Origin: Geothrix sp.
GTDB taxonomy: Bacteria; Acidobacteriota; Holophagae; Holophagales; Holophagaceae
Direction of reading: 5' to 3'
DNA length: 64,000 bases
Assembly: GCF_020622065.1 (NCBI RefSeq)
Contig: NZ_JAHRYQ010000001.1
Location: forward strand, 124,001-188,000
The position numbers and the translations under genes are program-made. Below the pieces are notes generated by a model. The model was not told where the DNA came from. It saw only the letters and a list, made by a program, of their open reading frames with translations, and ran no database searches. Of this stretch, positions 34,891 to 42,799 are shown piece after piece (the first letter of the stretch is position 1; each line of letters starts with the position of its first letter).

Positions 34891-35121
34891 ATGAAGATCG
34901 AAGTGCTGGGCAGCGGCTGTGCCAAGTGCAAGCTGCTGGCGGAACGGGCCGAGGAGGCTGCGAAGGGGCTGGGTGTGGACTTCACGCTGGTGAAGGTCAC
35001 TGAGTACCCGGACATCGTGGCCCGGGGCGTGATGTCCACGCCTGGCCTCGTGGTGGATGGCGTCGTGAAGAGCCAGGGCCATGTGCCCACGGTGGCGGCC
35101 ATCCGGGATCTGCTGCGGTAG
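34891..35121 (+). CDS. Small thioredoxin-fold protein with CxxC
   Basis: 76 aa behind AGGAGG. It begins MKIEVLGSGCAKCKLLAERAEEAA (C10, C13) and contains the cis-Pro region MSTPGLVVDGVVKSQGHVP, matching the redox-active disulfide protein 2 family. Such proteins often accompany DUF318/ArsP-type permeases and may supply reducing power or thiol transfer. It is the last gene of the arsenic cluster. Confidence 0.9.
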   Translation: MKIEVLGSGCAKCKLLAERAEEAAKGLGVDFTLVKVTEYPDIVARGVMSTPGLVVDGVVKSQGHVPTVAAIRDLLR

Positions 35122-35149
35122 CATCTCCGCACACCACGAGGGACTCCCC

Positions 35150-36190
35150 ATGCGCATCGGCATCCTGGGTTATGGCCGCTTCGGGAGGGCTCTGGGCGAG
35201 CTGCTCCACGAGGCCGGCCATGCCTATCGGGCCTGGGATCCCGGGGGCGGAGTTCCCGTGGAATGCCGGGGGGCCGGCCTGCGGGAGCTGGCGGAGGCCT
35301 CCGAGGCCCTGGTGCTGGCGGTGCCCATCGCCGCCCAGGCCGCTGCGCTGGCGAGTCTCCGGCCCCACCTGCAGCCGGGCCAAGTGGTCTTCGATGTGGG
35401 CAGCGTGAAGGCGGGACCCTGCGCCCTGCTGGACGCGCAACTGGGTGAGGAGATCCCCCATGCGGGTACCCACCCGCTCTTCGGACCCGTCAGCCTGGCC
35501 CGGGCCGAACGGCCCCTGCGCGTGGTGCTCTGCCCCTCGGCGAAGCATCCGGCGGCGGCGGATCGGGTGGAATGGCTGTTCCGCAGCCTCGGCTGCGAGG
35601 TGCTGCGCCAGAGCCCCGAAGACCATGACCGCGTGATGGCCACCACCCACGCCCTGACCTTCTTCGTGGCCAAGGGGCTGCTGGCCGTGGGCGCGGGTGC
35701 CGAGCTGCCCTTCACGCCGCCCTCCTTCCACGCCATCGCCCGCACGCTGGAGTCCGTGCGTGAGGATGCAGGCCACCTCTTCGCCGCGCTGCAGAACGAG
35801 AATCCCTTCGCCGCCGGGGCCCGGGAGGGCCTGCTGGAGGCGCTTTCCGCCATCCACCGGAGCCTGGCGGAGGCGGCGGAAACCGGGGGTGGCGAACAGC
35901 TGTCCATCCCGGACCTGGGCACGCGGTCCCCGGTGCTGCAGGAGGCCCGCGACCACATCGACGCTCTGGACCAGGAGCTGGTGGCCCTGCTGGCCCGCCG
36001 CACAGAGTTGGGGCTCCGCGCGGGCCGCGCGAAGGCCGAGCTGGGCCTGCCGGTGCACGACCCCGAGCGCGAGGCCTCGCAGCTTCAAGCCCGGCGCGCC
36101 TGGGCCGACGCCGCAGGGCTGGACGCCCAGGGCGTCGAAGAGGTCTTCCGCGCCGTGCTGCGGGCCTCCCGTTCGGCCCAGGGGCGCTAG
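35150..36190 (+). CDS. tyrA: Prephenate dehydrogenase fused to chorismate mutase
   Basis: 346 aa from ATG 35150. The N-terminal Rossmann domain (MRIGILGYGRFGRALGELLHEAGH; FDVGSVKAGP; GTHPLFGP) and helical domain (HDRVMATTHALTFFVAKGL) are prephenate/arogenate dehydrogenase. The last 80 residues are an AroQ chorismate mutase (ARDHIDALDQELVALLARRTELGLRAGRAKAELGLPVHDPERE). The order is dehydrogenase then mutase, the reverse of E. coli TyrA. It converts chorismate to 4-hydroxyphenylpyruvate for tyrosine. Confidence 0.93.
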   Translation: MRIGILGYGRFGRALGELLHEAGHAYRAWDPGGGVPVECRGAGLRELAEASEALVLAVPIAAQAAALASLRPHLQPGQVVFDVGSVKAGPCALLDAQLGEEIPHAGTHPLFGPVSLARAERPLRVVLCPSAKHPAAADRVEWLFRSLGCEVLRQSPEDHDRVMATTHALTFFVAKGLLAVGAGAELPFTPPSFHAIARTLESVREDAGHLFAALQNENPFAAGAREGLLEALSAIHRSLAEAAETGGGEQLSIPDLGTRSPVLQEARDHIDALDQELVALLARRTELGLRAGRAKAELGLPVHDPEREASQLQARRAWADAAGLDAQGVEEVFRAVLRASRSAQGR

Positions 36191-36194
36191 CAGA

Positions 36195-36896
36195 TCAGTA
36201 GGGCAGGTCCAGCGCCTTGCACAGGAAGGAGACGAGCGGAGAGGCCTGTCGGCAGGCGGCGGCCACCTGGTCGACGAAATCGGGCGCCGCCACTTCGGCA
36301 TTCGTGAACCCGGTGGAGGTGTAGAAGTCCTTGAGCTTGAGATCCTCCGCGCAGGGATGGGCGGGGTCGAAACCCTGGGGCACCCGCTTCAGTGCCTCCC
36401 CTTCGATCTCCAGCCCCGACTTCCGTAGGGCCTTCCAGGCCGCAGGCTTGGCGGCGATGGCCTGGCGGACCTTGAACAGCGAATCGGGATCCGGATGCCA
36501 CAGGCCGCCACCGGCGAAGCTGCCGCCGGGCTCCAGGTGGAGGTAGAAGCCCGGGCCGTGGACACCGCCGGCCTGCATGGCCCGGTGGGGGAAGTGGGCC
36601 GCGACATGCGTTTTGTAGGGCGTCTTGTCCTTCGAGAACCGCGTGTCGCGGTAGATCCGGAACATGGAGCCGCCGGAGGGCCGCGGGTCGGCGATGAAGT
36701 GGCGACTGATGGAGGCCAGCGGGCCGCTGAAGGCGGCAATGAGCCGCAGCATGGGGTCGCGGGCCTCGGCCTCGTAGCGCGCCTTGTTCTCCTGGAACCA
36801 CGCGCGCTCGTTGTGCGCCTTCAGATCCTTCAGGAACCGGAAGGAGGCGGGTCCCAGCGGGTTCTCAGATCCGGAGAGGGTTTCTTTCGGGGCCAC
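36195..36896 (-). CDS. DUF2461-family protein
   Basis: 233 aa from GTG 36896, chosen because AGGAGG lies 4 nt upstream; the longer frame to 36932 lacks such a site. DUF2461/TIGR02453 features: FRFLKDLKAHNERAWFQENKARYEAEARDPM, SGGSMFRIYRDTRFSKDKTPYKTHVAAHF and GFYLHLEPGGSFAGGGLWHPD. The family is widespread and of unknown function. It is convergent with tyrA. Confidence 0.88.
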   Translation of the reverse strand: MAPKETLSGSENPLGPASFRFLKDLKAHNERAWFQENKARYEAEARDPMLRLIAAFSGPLASISRHFIADPRPSGGSMFRIYRDTRFSKDKTPYKTHVAAHFPHRAMQAGGVHGPGFYLHLEPGGSFAGGGLWHPDPDSLFKVRQAIAAKPAAWKALRKSGLEIEGEALKRVPQGFDPAHPCAEDLKLKDFYTSTGFTNAEVAAPDFVDQVAAACRQASPLVSFLCKALDLPY

Positions 36897-36939
36897 GGTG
36901 CCTCCTGGAGAGCGCCACCAGGGTACGCCCAAAACGAGT

Positions 36940-36961
36940 CGGGCCCCCGTGCGGGGGCCCG
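36940..36961 (-). terminator. Intrinsic terminator after the superoxide dismutase gene
   Basis: A 10-bp GC-rich stem (36940-36949 with 36952-36961) is followed on the minus strand by ACTCGTTTT. It lies 28 nt beyond the dismutase stop. Confidence 0.8.
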
Positions 36962-36989
36962 TTCGCAGGCGATGAATCGCCCGTGCGCC

Positions 36990-37568
36990 TTACTTGCCGA
37001 AGCGCTTGCTGACTTCGCTCCACTTGATGTTCTCGGGAATGATGTCGAGGTACTTCGGGCGGGCGGTGCCGTAGTCCACCATGTAGGCGTGCTCCCAGCT
37101 GTCGACGACCAGGAGCAGGTCCTGCTCGATGGGCATGCCCAGGTGGTGCTCGGCGACGAAGTAGGTGTGCAGCTTGCCGTCGCGGCGGTTTCGGGTGAGC
37201 AGGGCCCAACCGGGACCGCCCAGGGCGCAGGCCTTGAGGTCGGCGAGCACTTTCTCCTGGCCGCCGGCGGCATCCAGGGCGGCCTTCAGGCCGGCGCTGA
37301 TCTGGTTGTCGGCGCCCAGGTTCTCGAAGTAGAGCTCGTGGAGGAAGGAGCCGTTGAAGGCCACGGCCTCGCGGCGCTTCAGCTCGCTGTATTCGTTGTA
37401 GGAGTAGTTGGGCTTGGTGTTGTCGACCGTCGCCAACCGCTCCTCGATCTCGTTCAGCTTGGTGACATAGCCCTTGTAGAGGCCGAAGTGCTGGTCCAGC
37501 TGGGAATCGCTGAGCCCCTTGAGGGCGCCACCCTTCAGGTGGTCGTAGTTCTTGGCGGTGTAAGCCAT
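36990..37568 (-). CDS. Superoxide dismutase, Fe/Mn family
   Basis: 192 aa from ATG 37568 with AAGGAG 6 nt upstream (ATG 37574 overlaps that site). Family landmarks are AFNGSFLHELYFENLG, ALGGPGWALL, AEHHLGMP and the metal-binding DSWEHAYMVDYG near the C-terminus. The usual N-terminal metal His stretches differ from those of E. coli SodB, so metal choice is not clear. It stands downstream of dps but is separated by about 130 nt of AT-rich DNA (37569-37697) that probably holds its promoter. Confidence 0.9.
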   Translation of the reverse strand: MAYTAKNYDHLKGGALKGLSDSQLDQHFGLYKGYVTKLNEIEERLATVDNTKPNYSYNEYSELKRREAVAFNGSFLHELYFENLGADNQISAGLKAALDAAGGQEKVLADLKACALGGPGWALLTRNRRDGKLHTYFVAEHHLGMPIEQDLLLVVDSWEHAYMVDYGTARPKYLDIIPENIKWSEVSKRFGK

Positions 37569-37697
37569 GGTCATCTCCTTGGCTGCGCGAAGCGCGGACT
37601 ATTAGTTTACCAATAAAGTCGGAAATTAGAGAAAACAGGCTAATTGTTCAGGTCTCTATCCGCAATCAAGCGCGGCGCGAGGGGCTGTGGGCTGGCT

Positions 37698-38141
37698 TCA
37701 GCCCAGCATCTCCCGCAGGAACCAGGCTTCCTTCTGGTGGACCTGCACGAAGCGCGTGAGCAGGTCCGCAGTGCCGGGATCGCCGGCGCCGTTGGCCAGT
37801 TCGATGCCCTCGTGCATGAGGGCGACGGTGGCCTCCTCGTTGGCCAGGGCCTCCTTCAGCATGCTTTCAGGATCCAGGCGGACGGCGGGATTGGAGATGG
37901 CCGCCTTGGTCTGGGCCTCGATCTGGGCCGGGGCATGGAGGGGGACGCCGCCCAGCATGCGGATCCGCTCCGCCAGCTCATCCACCGTGCCGTCGGCGGC
38001 GGTGTAGAGATCCTCGAAGCGCAGGTGGTAGTCGCGGAAGTGGGGGCCGGTGACGGTCCAGTGATAGCGCTTGGCGTTGAGGGCCAGCACGAAGGCGGTG
38101 GCGAGTTCGGCGTTCAGGTGGTCGATGACGGTTCGGTTCAT
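37698..38141 (-). CDS. dps: Dps/ferritin-like DNA-protection protein
   Basis: 147 aa behind GGAGAG. Features: HLNAELATAFVLALNAKRYHWTVTGPHFRDYHLRFEDLYTAADGTVDELAERI, which holds the intersubunit ferroxidase ligands (His, Asp and Glu), and QVHQKEAWFLREMLG at the end. Dps dodecamers store iron and consume peroxide. It is the last gene of a three-gene operon with an unknown protein and rubrerythrin. Confidence 0.95.
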   Translation of the reverse strand: MNRTVIDHLNAELATAFVLALNAKRYHWTVTGPHFRDYHLRFEDLYTAADGTVDELAERIRMLGGVPLHAPAQIEAQTKAAISNPAVRLDPESMLKEALANEEATVALMHEGIELANGAGDPGTADLLTRFVQVHQKEAWFLREMLG

Positions 38142-38150
38142 GATCTCTCC

Positions 38151-38699
38151 TCAGGAAGGCCAGGCGGTCCATGCGGCGGGCGCGGGCCAGCGGCCGGACA
38201 CCTCGGCGTGGTTGGAGACGAGGGCGGCGATGGTGCGGCCGTCCGGAATGAGGTAGCGCAGCGCCAGCACGGAGGGCAGGCGATCATCGGGCCCGGCAGC
38301 GCCGCGGTCCACCGCGGGCAGAGCGAAGGAGCCATCGATCAGTTCCAGCCGGAGCTGATCCGGGAAACGCTGGAGGGCGCTCAGGCGGGCATCACGCACC
38401 TCGTCGGGGAAACCCAGGAACAGGGTGGCAACGAGGCTCAGGCCGCCGGCTTCGCGGCGCGGCGCCAGCACCGCGAAGGAGGCGCGGGACTCGGCCACAT
38501 CCTCCGCGGGTGCGGTTTCCAGGGTCATGCCCTCGGCCCAGAGCGTTTCCACCACCTGGTCCTCGACGCTCTCGGCGGTCTCGGGCTGGAAGGTGATCCC
38601 TTCCGCCAGATCCAGCCGCAGGGCGGCCTGGCGGGCCAGGAAAGCCTGGCGGGCCTCAAAGCGGGCGCGTTCGGAGGCGGGGTCGAAGGCGAGGTGCAT
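38151..38699 (-). CDS. Unknown protein in the rubrerythrin-Dps operon
   Basis: 182 aa from ATG 38699; its GAGG site overlaps the rubrerythrin stop. The sequence begins MHLAFDPASERARFEARQAFLARQAALRLDLAEGITFQ (helical) and continues as a mixed alpha/beta domain (VEDQVVETLWAEGMTLETA, GLSLVATLFLGFPDEVRDARLSALQRFPDQLRLELIDGSF). There are no cysteines, signal peptide or membrane segment. I do not recognise it. Tight spacing with rubrerythrin and dps suggests a role in peroxide or iron stress. Confidence 0.75.
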   Translation of the reverse strand: MHLAFDPASERARFEARQAFLARQAALRLDLAEGITFQPETAESVEDQVVETLWAEGMTLETAPAEDVAESRASFAVLAPRREAGGLSLVATLFLGFPDEVRDARLSALQRFPDQLRLELIDGSFALPAVDRGAAGPDDRLPSVLALRYLIPDGRTIAALVSNHAEVSGRWPAPAAWTAWPS

Positions 38700-38706
38700 G
38701 GCCACC

Positions 38707-39171
38707 TCAGATGTGCTTGGCGATGTCGGCGTCGGGGGCGGCCATGCCGCCGGACTGCAGCTTCGTCAGCGCGTCCTGGAAGCGGCCGGCATGGAAACGC
38801 TCCACCTTGGCCAGGGTCTCGAACCAGGCGGCGATCTCGGCGTAGCCCTCTTCCCGGGCCAGGCGGGCGAACTCGGGATACATGTCGGTGTATTCGTAGG
38901 TCTCACCGGCGACGGCGGATTTCAGGTTGGTCAGGGTGTCGCCCAGGGGCATGCCGGTCGCCGGGTCGCCGGCCTGCGCCGCCAGGAACATGAGGTGCTT
39001 CAGGGCGTGGCCCGTCTCGCCGTCGGCGCTGTGCTTGAAGAGCGCGGCCACTTCCGGGAGGCCTTCCTTCTCCGCGACCTGGGCCATCCAGGTGTAGCGG
39101 CGGTTCGCCTGGCTCTCGCCGGCGAAGGCAGCTTTGAGGTTCTGGTGGGTCTTGGATTCGGGGAAGGACAT
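38707..39171 (-). CDS. Rubrerythrin-like ferritin-family protein
   Basis: 154 aa from ATG 39171 (GGAGAC upstream). The diiron four-helix bundle shows LKAAFAGESQANRRYTWMAQVAEKEG, HSADGETGHALKHL, AVAGETYEYTDMYPEFARLAREEGY and ETLAKVERFHAGRFQDAL, i.e. the paired ExxH-type ligands. The C-terminal rubredoxin domain of classical rubrerythrin is missing, making this the short form. It reduces hydrogen peroxide. First gene of the stress operon. Confidence 0.92.
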   Translation of the reverse strand: MSFPESKTHQNLKAAFAGESQANRRYTWMAQVAEKEGLPEVAALFKHSADGETGHALKHLMFLAAQAGDPATGMPLGDTLTNLKSAVAGETYEYTDMYPEFARLAREEGYAEIAAWFETLAKVERFHAGRFQDALTKLQSGGMAAPDADIAKHI

Positions 39172-39202
39172 GGTGTCTCCTGTGGCCGTCAACGGCGGCA
39201 TC

Positions 39203-39231
39203 AAGGTAGAGCCATCTCCGTGCCAATGCAA
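39203..39231 (-). promoter_or_regulatory. Possible promoter of the rubrerythrin operon
   Basis: On the minus strand TTGCAT and TACCTT are 17 nt apart, about 30 nt upstream of the rubrerythrin start. The match is weak, but the region is otherwise empty. Confidence 0.3.
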
Positions 39232-39346
39232 TAAGTCAAATCATTGAATGGATTCAGCTAAGCCCAAGGGCCGCGGCCCAGGACGATTCCCGACCGGCCG
39301 GGAGCCGGATTCGCGAGATGTCGAGAATGGGTGTGAGCGCGCCGGG

Positions 39347-39823
39347 TCAGCGGGCCGGGGACAGGGCGGCCCGGATCTGGGCGGCGTCCAGGCTGAGGGC
39401 CCGGCCGAAGCCCAGGACAAGGCGTCCGGTGGCGGGCCGGAGGCGGAAGAAGGAGAAATCCCCCAGGCCGAGGGTCAGCTCCGCTTGCGGAAACCGGGCC
39501 AGGTAGGCCTCTGCCGCCGAATCGTACTCGCCCGAATCCGCTGAGATCGCCTCGGCCGCGCCCTGCAGCGTCACCCGGGGCAGGGCCAGGGGATCCGGGT
39601 TCTCCTCCAGGGGGGCGGTGAACAGCAGGCTCATCCGGGCATCGGCCACCAGGTCGCGGGTGTGCTGGGCCAGGCGGCTCACATGGATGAGAAACCCTGA
39701 GCCGTCCGGCGCCGCGACCACCGGCACCATGGACACGAAGGGCGCCCCCTCGTGCAGGGTGCCCAGGGAGGCGATGGGCATGGCCAGCAGGGCTTCGAGC
39801 ATGGCTTCCGTGGTGGGTTCCAT
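39347..39823 (-). CDS. Pyridoxamine-phosphate-oxidase-like (HugZ-type) FMN-binding protein
   Basis: 158 aa. The split-barrel fold shows ASLGTLHEGAPFVSMVPVVAAPDGSGFLIHVSRLAQHTRDLVADARMSLLFT, then RVTLQGAAEAI and a C-terminal DFSFFRLRPATGRLVLGFGRALSLD. HugZ relatives bind FMN or heme; some degrade heme. The C-terminal heme-pocket domain of full HugZ is short here. It lies upstream of rubrerythrin on the same strand. Confidence 0.85.
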   Translation of the reverse strand: MEPTTEAMLEALLAMPIASLGTLHEGAPFVSMVPVVAAPDGSGFLIHVSRLAQHTRDLVADARMSLLFTAPLEENPDPLALPRVTLQGAAEAISADSGEYDSAAEAYLARFPQAELTLGLGDFSFFRLRPATGRLVLGFGRALSLDAAQIRAALSPAR

Positions 39824-39886
39824 GGGGCCTCCGTGCGATTGCCATCATGCCCCTTTCGGGGGCCGGTGGGGGGGCTTTGGCGGGAT

Positions 39887-40780
39887 TCAGTTCCCGAAGG
39901 CCTGCGCGACGATCCGGCCCACCTCGGCCAGCGTCGCCTCCCGGTGCTGCGGGGAGGCGGACGAGCCGGTGGTGTAGGCGGCCACCAGGATGGGTGCCCG
40001 GCCTGGTGGCCGCAGGATGGCCACATCGTTCGTGGTGCCGCGGGCTCCGGAGCCGCTCTTGTCCCCGGCCTGCCAGCCTGCGGGCAGTCCCGCGCGGAGC
40101 CGGTTCCGGCCCGTGGTGCTGGCCCCCATCCAGGCCTCCAGGCGCTGGCGGGTGTCGGGCCTGAGCGCAGAGCCCACCAGCAGGGCCTGCAGGTCCCTCA
40201 CCATGGCGGCGGGCGTGGTCGTGTCCCGGGGGTCCCCGGGGCAGGCCTCGTTCAGCTCTGGCTCGAAGCGATCCAGGCGCGTGTCGGAGTCCCCCAGGCT
40301 GCGCGTGAAGGCGGTGAGGGCTGCGGGCCCCCCGAGGCGCCGGAGCAGCAGGTTGGCCGCGGTGTTGTCGCTGACCACCACGGCGGCGGCGCAGAGTTCC
40401 TCCACGCTCAGCTTCCCCTCGGCCACCCGCGCCCGCGTCACGGGCGCATGGTCGAGCAGGTCTGCCGGGCCGTAGGGGAGGGTCCGGTCGAGGGTCTCGC
40501 GGCCCGCGTCCACCTGGGCCAGCACCGCCCCTGCCAGCAGCACCTTGAAGGTGCTGCAGAGGGGGAACCGCTCACCGGCCCGGTAGTCGAGCCAGCGCCC
40601 AGAGCCCGTGTCCAGGGCGGCCACGCCGAGGCGTCCCCCGCTCCGCGTCTCCAGGGCGGCCAGCGCCGCGGCCGGGCGGGCTGGATCCGTGCGCTTCACG
40701 AGGTTGGAGGCCGGCGGCGCGCCCTGAAGGGACAGACCCAGCAGGATCACGGCGGTGGCTAGAGGGAAGATCGGGTGCAT
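39887..40780 (-). CDS. Class A beta-lactamase
   Basis: 297 aa with an N-terminal signal peptide. All class A motifs are present: S76-T-F-K79 (the SxxK), S137-D-N139 (SDN), E173-P-E-L-N177 in the omega loop and K241-S-G (KTG-type), plus DPRDTTTPAAM. It would hydrolyse beta-lactams by acyl-serine chemistry in the periplasm. A Cys precedes the active Ser as in KPC/SME enzymes, but the partner position after KSG is Gly, so that disulfide is absent. No regulator or mobile element is adjacent, so it is probably a resident chromosomal gene. Confidence 0.95.
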   Translation of the reverse strand: MHPIFPLATAVILLGLSLQGAPPASNLVKRTDPARPAAALAALETRSGGRLGVAALDTGSGRWLDYRAGERFPLCSTFKVLLAGAVLAQVDAGRETLDRTLPYGPADLLDHAPVTRARVAEGKLSVEELCAAAVVVSDNTAANLLLRRLGGPAALTAFTRSLGDSDTRLDRFEPELNEACPGDPRDTTTPAAMVRDLQALLVGSALRPDTRQRLEAWMGASTTGRNRLRAGLPAGWQAGDKSGSGARGTTNDVAILRPPGRAPILVAAYTTGSSASPQHREATLAEVGRIVAQAFGN

Positions 40781-40806
40781 GGGGCCGCGGGTTTGGCGAT
40801 GACCTC

Positions 40807-40998
40807 TTACTCGGAGGCAGGCTGGCCTTCGCCGGAACCGCCCTCGGTGCCGCCGTCCTCATCCCCCTCCGATTCCGGGATGTCGTTGCCGAGGGCATCC
40901 TTCTTCAGCGCCTTCTTCTGCAGCTTTTCTTCCTTCTTCTTCTGCCGGGCCAGGTCCTTCTGCCGCTTCTCGAAGTTGTAGTTGGGCTTTCTGGCCAT
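40807..40998 (-). CDS. Small highly charged protein
   Basis: 63 aa from ATG 40998. The N-terminal half is strongly basic (MARKPNYNFEKRQKDLARQKKKEE, then KLQKK) and probably helical; the second half is acidic and Gly-rich (PESEGDEDGGTEGGSGEG). The start MARKPNY-FEKRQK resembles short conserved proteins found in many Gram-negatives, with no assigned role. Possibly nucleic-acid binding, by charge alone. Confidence 0.7.
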   Translation of the reverse strand: MARKPNYNFEKRQKDLARQKKKEEKLQKKALKKDALGNDIPESEGDEDGGTEGGSGEGQPASE

Positions 40999-41050
40999 GG
41001 CGAGTCCGATCACGAAAGAGGTTGAAGCTGATCCAGCCTGAGGCCTTAGT

Positions 41051-41536
41051 CTACCGCCTCGTCCGCCGAAGCGCCTGGATGAGGTCGTCCAGCCGCTGCA
41101 GGAAGGTGGAGCGGTCCCGCGCCGTGAACGGGGCGGGGCCCGTTCCCATCTCGCCCATGGCCCGCAGGTGGGTCATCAGCTCGCGGCTGGCCAGGGCATC
41201 GCCGATGGACTCGGGCGAATACACCTTGCCCTTGGCATCCAGGGCCCGGGCGCCCTTCTCCAGACAGCGGGCCGCCAGGGGGATGTCGGCCGTCACGGCG
41301 ATGTCCGAGGCCGTGATCTGCTCGACGATCCAGTCGTCGGCGCCGTCGAACTGGCCCTTCGCCACCACCACCGACTCGAACAGCGGATTGCGCGGCACCC
41401 GCAGGGGCGAGTTGGAGACGAGCAGCACCTTCAGCCCGCACCGCGTGGCCACGCGGAAGACTTCCTCCTTCACGGGGCAGGCATCCGCATCCACGAAGAT
41501 GCGGATGTCGGGAGGCTCTATCTGAATTCCGCTCAT
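41051..41536 (-). CDS. YaiI/YqxD-family (DUF188) protein
   Basis: 161 aa. The family signature IRIFVDADACPVKEEVFRVATRCGLKV opens the protein, followed by FDGADDWIVEQITASDIAVTADIPLAARCLEKGARALD and the C-terminal FTARDRSTFLQRLDDLI. The PIN-like acidic residues suggest a nuclease fold, but no activity is established. Its ATG overlaps the stop of the FMN reductase gene. Confidence 0.93.
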   Translation of the reverse strand: MSGIQIEPPDIRIFVDADACPVKEEVFRVATRCGLKVLLVSNSPLRVPRNPLFESVVVAKGQFDGADDWIVEQITASDIAVTADIPLAARCLEKGARALDAKGKVYSPESIGDALASRELMTHLRAMGEMGTGPAPFTARDRSTFLQRLDDLIQALRRTRR

Positions 41537-42069
41537 GGCTGCCGCCCCGCGGCCGCCAAGGCCGCCAGGGAGGCCTGCAGCCGGGCGACCTGCACCGGAT
41601 CGAGCAGCCGACCCTGGGCATCCAGCCCCGAGCGGGCCAGGGGCAGGGAGAGCGAGGCCTCGGGCACGACCTGGGCTGACATCACCTCCAGGGTGTGCAC
41701 CAGGGACGCATGGGCCCGGGCCCCGCCTTCGAGAGAGGGTGAGGCGCTCCAGGCAGCGGTGGGCTTGCCCACGCAGTCGCCCGAGGAGACCACCCACTCC
41801 AGCAGATTCTTCAGTACCGCGGGCATGGCGTGGATGTACTCCGGCGTGCAGATCAGCAGGCCGTCCGCCTCGCGCAGGCGCTCCCGCAGGTCCGCCACGG
41901 ACGCCGGCAGGGGCTCCACATCCCGCTCCGGGCTGTAGTGGGGTAGGTCGTCCAGGCCTTCCCAGCGCCGGATCTCCAGATCGGGGGGCGCCAGGCGGGC
42001 CGCCTCCTGCAGCAGCAGCGTGTTGAGGGACTGGGGCCGGAGGCTTCCGGACAGGGCGAGGATGCGCAC
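41533..42069 (-). CDS. NAD(P)H-dependent FMN reductase
   Basis: 178 aa. Flavodoxin-like: RILALSGSLRPQSLNTLLLQEA (FMN phosphate loop), ADGLLICTPEYIHAMPAVLKNLLEWV (family motif) and GGARAHASL. Such proteins reduce quinones, azo dyes, chromate or supply reduced FMN. It is coupled to the YaiI-like gene by an ATGA overlap. Confidence 0.93.
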   Translation of the reverse strand: MRILALSGSLRPQSLNTLLLQEAARLAPPDLEIRRWEGLDDLPHYSPERDVEPLPASVADLRERLREADGLLICTPEYIHAMPAVLKNLLEWVVSSGDCVGKPTAAWSASPSLEGGARAHASLVHTLEVMSAQVVPEASLSLPLARSGLDAQGRLLDPVQVARLQASLAALAAAGRQP

Positions 42070-42073
42070 CGGC

Positions 42074-42289
42074 TCAATCCTTCCGGCGCCAGATGAGGCC
42101 CGCGCCGACGGCCACGGCCGCCAGGCCGACCCAGACGGGGATCCGCACGGTTTCCTTCTCCTTCACCGTGAACTCCAGGGGGCCCAACTTGGCGTCATGG
42201 CTGTCCTTCGTGTAGCTGAACTCCGGCCAGGCGAGCGACGCCGCGCCGAGGAGCAGGAGGATCAGGCCGGCAAGGGGCTTCAGCCGCAT
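42074..42289 (-). CDS. Small two-TM membrane protein
   Basis: 71 aa. Two hydrophobic helices (about 5-22 and 50-66) flank a 25-residue loop containing a charged stretch (KLGPLEFTVKEKETVRIP), ending WRRKD. It is 4 nt after the DoxX-like gene on the same strand and 4 nt before the FMN reductase gene. Function unknown. Confidence 0.7.
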   Translation of the reverse strand: MRLKPLAGLILLLLGAASLAWPEFSYTKDSHDAKLGPLEFTVKEKETVRIPVWVGLAAVAVGAGLIWRRKD

Positions 42290-42293
42290 GGGC

Positions 42294-42680
42294 TCACTCC
42301 GCCTTGTCCAGGCTCCACTTCCCGGCGCCCCGGCAGGCCATGAAGAGGAAGAGGAAGCAGAACACCACCGCCAGCTCGCCCTTGTTCACGGCTGGCCAGA
42401 ATGCGGCGCCGAACTGGAACTTCCAGTGGAACTGCATGTAGGCCACGGCCATCATGCCGCTGCAGAGGAAGGCCGCCAGGCGGGTCTGGAAGCCCACCAG
42501 GATGGCGAGGCCGCCCACGAGCTCGAGGACACCGCCGATCCAGATCTGCGATCCCACCGGCGGCTGGTGCTCGGCCAGCAGGCCCAGGACCTTCTGGGCG
42601 CCGTGGAAGGCGAACAGCAGGCCCGAGACGATCCGCAGCAGCGCATAGGTTTCATCCGAATACTTGCCGAGCCACTTCAT
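42294..42680 (-). CDS. DoxX-family membrane protein
   Basis: 128 aa from ATG 42680 (GGGAGA upstream). Four membrane helices with DoxX features: ALLRIVSGLLFAFHGAQKVLGL, GVLELVGGLAILVGFQTRLAAFLCSGMMAVAYMQFHW and ELAVVFCFLFLFM. DoxX proteins take part in quinone or thiol redox steps in some bacteria. Adjacent genes include an FMN reductase, a loosely consistent redox setting. Confidence 0.9.
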   Translation of the reverse strand: MKWLGKYSDETYALLRIVSGLLFAFHGAQKVLGLLAEHQPPVGSQIWIGGVLELVGGLAILVGFQTRLAAFLCSGMMAVAYMQFHWKFQFGAAFWPAVNKGELAVVFCFLFLFMACRGAGKWSLDKAE

Positions 42681-42799
42681 GAGGATCTCCCGGAGAGGTT
42701 GTGAGGACATTCTTGCACCTTCCTCCCCCTCGCCCCGCGCCGTCGGAAATCTGGGCGGCCGCAGCGGCCGGTTGACGGGTCAGAGGCGCTTCTCGGTCG

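Noticed and set aside
39250-39346. Mobile-element end upstream of the HugZ-like gene
   Set aside because: Only short GC palindromes (GGGCCGCGGCCC) are present; no transposase and no paired terminal repeats.
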